A stretch of DNA of 64,000 nucleotides from Astropecten irregularis. Taxonomy: Eukaryota > Echinodermata > Asteroidea > Paxillosida > Astropectinidae. The stretch is from the NCBI GenBank assembly GCA_963971285.1, contig OZ020259.1, positions 4,588,001 through 4,652,000 of the forward strand, read 5' to 3'. Below are positions 62,064 to 64,000 of this stretch, piece after piece. Positions within the stretch are counted from its first letter, which is position 1, and every line of letters begins with the position of its first letter. The notes beneath the pieces are model-generated. The model had not been told where the DNA came from and made no database searches. It saw only the letters and a list, made by a program, of their open reading frames with translations. The position numbers and the translations under genes were made by a program.

Positions 62064-62947
62064 CATTACGTTTGAACTGAGACAGCTTATATTCATGCAT
62101 ATCCTGAAAGTTATACGTAAATCTGTGAACATTTCTGTTTGGGTATGTTACCAATCCTGTACTGTATACCTTAAATATCAGACACGCATCAAACATGGCC
62201 GCTGATCATGCACTACAAACGTGAATTTACATAATACACAAAGAAAGCCACATTTTTTTTTTGCACTCGACCGTTGCCCATCGAGTACATAAAATGAGTG
62301 TTTAATATTGACATTATTTCTATAAATCATTGACATTCATAATGTCAATTGCAGTATAAAGTTCAACAGACACACCTTTGGACTGGTTGGTGATCATGAA
62401 CACACATGCGTTGCCGCTAGAATTGTATCCGGGTGAGTCGGGTATCAGACCACAGACATTGTGTTATGTTGTGTCCGCTTTCGTTTCCACTGCAGTATAC
62501 AACTAGATCGCTTTGACATCATTCCAACGCTTACACGATCCGCTAGGAAAAAGGTAGGAGTTTTATCATTTTTGTATGCATCTACGTTTTGTTTATAAGG
62601 CAATGGAGATACACAGGGACAATTTCTCCTTGTCTAAAGGTCTATTTTTATTTTTTACGAAACCAGAGGCTAGGCCATTTTGAACCGCCAAGTTGAGGCC
62701 CACTGAAAACGAAATGAAGAGATTGAAACCACGTACATGTACATGACGAAGCTGAAGAAAGGCTCCAACTTCCCCATGCATGTCAAGCCCTATATAGCTT
62801 CATTTCATTTAGGACACAAAGTCATGGCGGTAGCAATATTTAAACGTCAAGCCCAGCCTCAAGCCTCATTTCATAATTAAGGCCATAAGACAATAAGTAT
62901 GGTTTTTTATTTGTTTTGTTTTGCAAATTATAATATACATGTGTATA
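62064..62947. other. Unannotated downstream stretch
   Basis: An inverted TTAA MITE fragment (62105-62175), then sequence without recognised features. A weak ATG-to-donor segment at 62398-62434 is discussed under rejected items. Confidence 0.4.
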
Positions 62948-63208
62948 GGCTTGCCCTTCACCGACGTGGATGAGCACTGTATACTCAGCGCTTGTGAGTG
63001 CACGTTGTGAGTGCGTAGCGATATTGGATTCGATTCACCCTGCTGACCCCAGCTATATTTAGCTCCGTGGCCTAGCGGTCTGGCATCTGCATTAGTAAAC
63101 AGGAGGTAGTGGGTTCGAATCCCACCTGAGCCAGCATGTGATTTTTTCACGTGCACTCACAAGCACTGAGTATATACAGTGCTTATCCACGTCGGTGAAG
63201 GGCAAGCC
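62948..63208. mobile_element. TA-flanked foldback carrying a tRNA-like sequence
   Basis: About 65-bp inverted arms starting GGCTTGCCCTTCACCGACGT, flanked by TA (62946-62947, 63209-63210). The centre holds the tRNA-like region. Confidence 0.75.
63061..63132 (+). tRNA. tRNA-like sequence (pseudo-tRNA or SINE head)
   Basis: Box A TGGCCTAGCGG (63068-63078), box B GGTTCGAATCC (63112-63122). The T arm is perfect (GTGGG-TTCGAAT-CCCAC) and the D stem is GCC/GGC. The acceptor stem pairs at 5 of 7 positions and the anticodon arm is 18 nt with a mismatch, so no anticodon can be assigned. More likely derived than functional. Confidence 0.45.
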
Positions 63209-63259
63209 TAATTTGCATATTACTATCTATTTCCCAACCAAAATCGTTTAATATTCTTG

Positions 63260-63345
63260 TTTTGTTTTGTTGTCGTTGTTGTTGTTGCATTATATTGTTG
63301 TTGTTGTTGTTGTTGTTGTTTTTTTTTTTTGGGGGGGGGGGGGGT
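63260..63345. repeat. (GTT)n-Tn-Gn tract
   Basis: GTT repeats, T run, then 14 G. The same order appears at 3104-3145, 27170-27222 and (T and G only) 31274-31308. Confidence 0.85.
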
Positions 63346-63583
63346 GTCCATTGCGATAATTTTAATCGTTAGTTAGTTCTCGTGCTATGAAAAAGATGAG
63401 GCCAATACACTTGTTGAATTTATGAAGTATATTATTCTGAACTGAATTTATTGTTATTATTTACATTCAGTCTTTTGCCATCGTTGCAAATCAATGTACG
63501 TCTTTTCCTAGTGTTAGCACTTTGCCGTGCAAAACTCACTGCGAATAATATCGCAACAACTGACAAGTCATTCGTAATATTAA

Positions 63584-63890
63584 AGGGCATAATCATATAG
63601 TAGCATACCGAGACAGAAATCTTCACAGATTTACTTATATAACTTAATTATTACAGGGTATAAAGATGATGATGGGAGAAATCTTATACAGTTAACTTTG
63701 TTTCTGCCTGAAATGCTGTATTTATCCAGAACTGAAGAGTTAACCCATGCAATTAATGCACAAAACAGATTTAATCTTCGGAAGATCAAAAATAACGGTG
63801 AAAAGTGGGCAGTGGGCACCATAGATGACTGTTACTGCCAATGAATCTGCATTTTTTTTTGACATAAACCTAAGTGTATGATATTACCTT
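63584..63890. mobile_element. TTAA MITE, diverged
   Basis: TTAA at 63580-63583 and 63891-63894; the interior keeps TTCACAGATTTACTTATATAACTT. Another TTAAAGGGAGAATATAGG start follows at once, running off the window. Confidence 0.7.
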
Positions 63891-64000
63891 TAAAGGGAGA
63901 ATATAGGATTTGCAAAGATGTGCGTTTTGGCTGAATTTCGTACTTTGGCTGAAACTTCCTTACAGACGTTGTTTCATGTATACTTTTTTATACGCTCTGT

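Noticed and set aside
62398-62578. Possible first exons of a further gene (ATG at 62398 with GTGAGT donor, then an acceptor at about 62496 and a GTAGGAG donor)
   Set aside because: Joining the two in phase gives an immediate stop (GTA TAC AAC TAG) and there is no sequence support. It could be a noncoding exon, but nothing shows it.

Overview
The window is eukaryotic: intron-containing genes with consensus GT/AG splice sites, tRNA-derived SINEs, and many short inverted-repeat DNA transposons. The repeat types and the gene family suggest a marine invertebrate deuterostome, most likely an echinoderm. That is an inference from general character, not from a database match.

The only protein-coding genes I can support are three head-to-tail plus-strand genes for four-pass membrane proteins of the MS4A/CD20-like family: gene A (15347-22260, 258 aa), gene B (34919-44418, 243 aa) and gene C (51064-57953, 354 aa). 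All three have seven coding exons with the same intron phases, a Pro/Gln/Tyr-rich cytoplasmic tail and a C-terminal PLI motif. A and B are close paralogues. C is older and longer and carries three copies of an octapeptide. B has lost 45 bp from exon 4, which removes both cysteines of the large extracellular loop.

A and B lie in a tandem segmental duplication of about 14 kb of ancestral sequence (left unit about 1590-26190, right unit about 26190-48530). Copies of a TTAA-flanked MITE sit at the outer edges and at the internal junction. Because each unit serves as the empty site for insertions in the other, target-site duplications can be read directly. Left-only insertions: a 9-kb PIF/Harbinger-type element (5972-14946) filled with 87-bp and 1272-bp tandem repeats, a hAT MITE containing a MULE (2148-3476), a 155-bp hAT MITE (19095-19249) and a TTAA MITE (16454-16831). 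Right-only insertions: a four-deep nest (28101-33318: MULE, then MULE, then a 6-bp-TSD element, then a hAT MITE), a third MULE-like element (36790-38104), a TTAA MITE (38605-39026), a 5-bp-TSD MITE (39816-40005), a TA-flanked Gly/Ser-codon-like GGCTCC-rich element (43292-43523) and a palindromic minisatellite (35321-35704).

The most unusual signal is a set of 18-36 bp near-perfect palindromes, each flanked by a clean 7-bp direct repeat (3232-3269, 4149-4198, 14837-14871, 32839-32870; an older shared example at 5672-5709 and 34227-34262). Most begin CATGGAG and end CTCCATG, yet their interiors differ while staying self-complementary. I know of no described element of this kind.

Downstream of gene C (58-64 kb) there are only MITEs, a TA-flanked foldback carrying a tRNA-like sequence (62948-63208), and sequence in which I see no gene.
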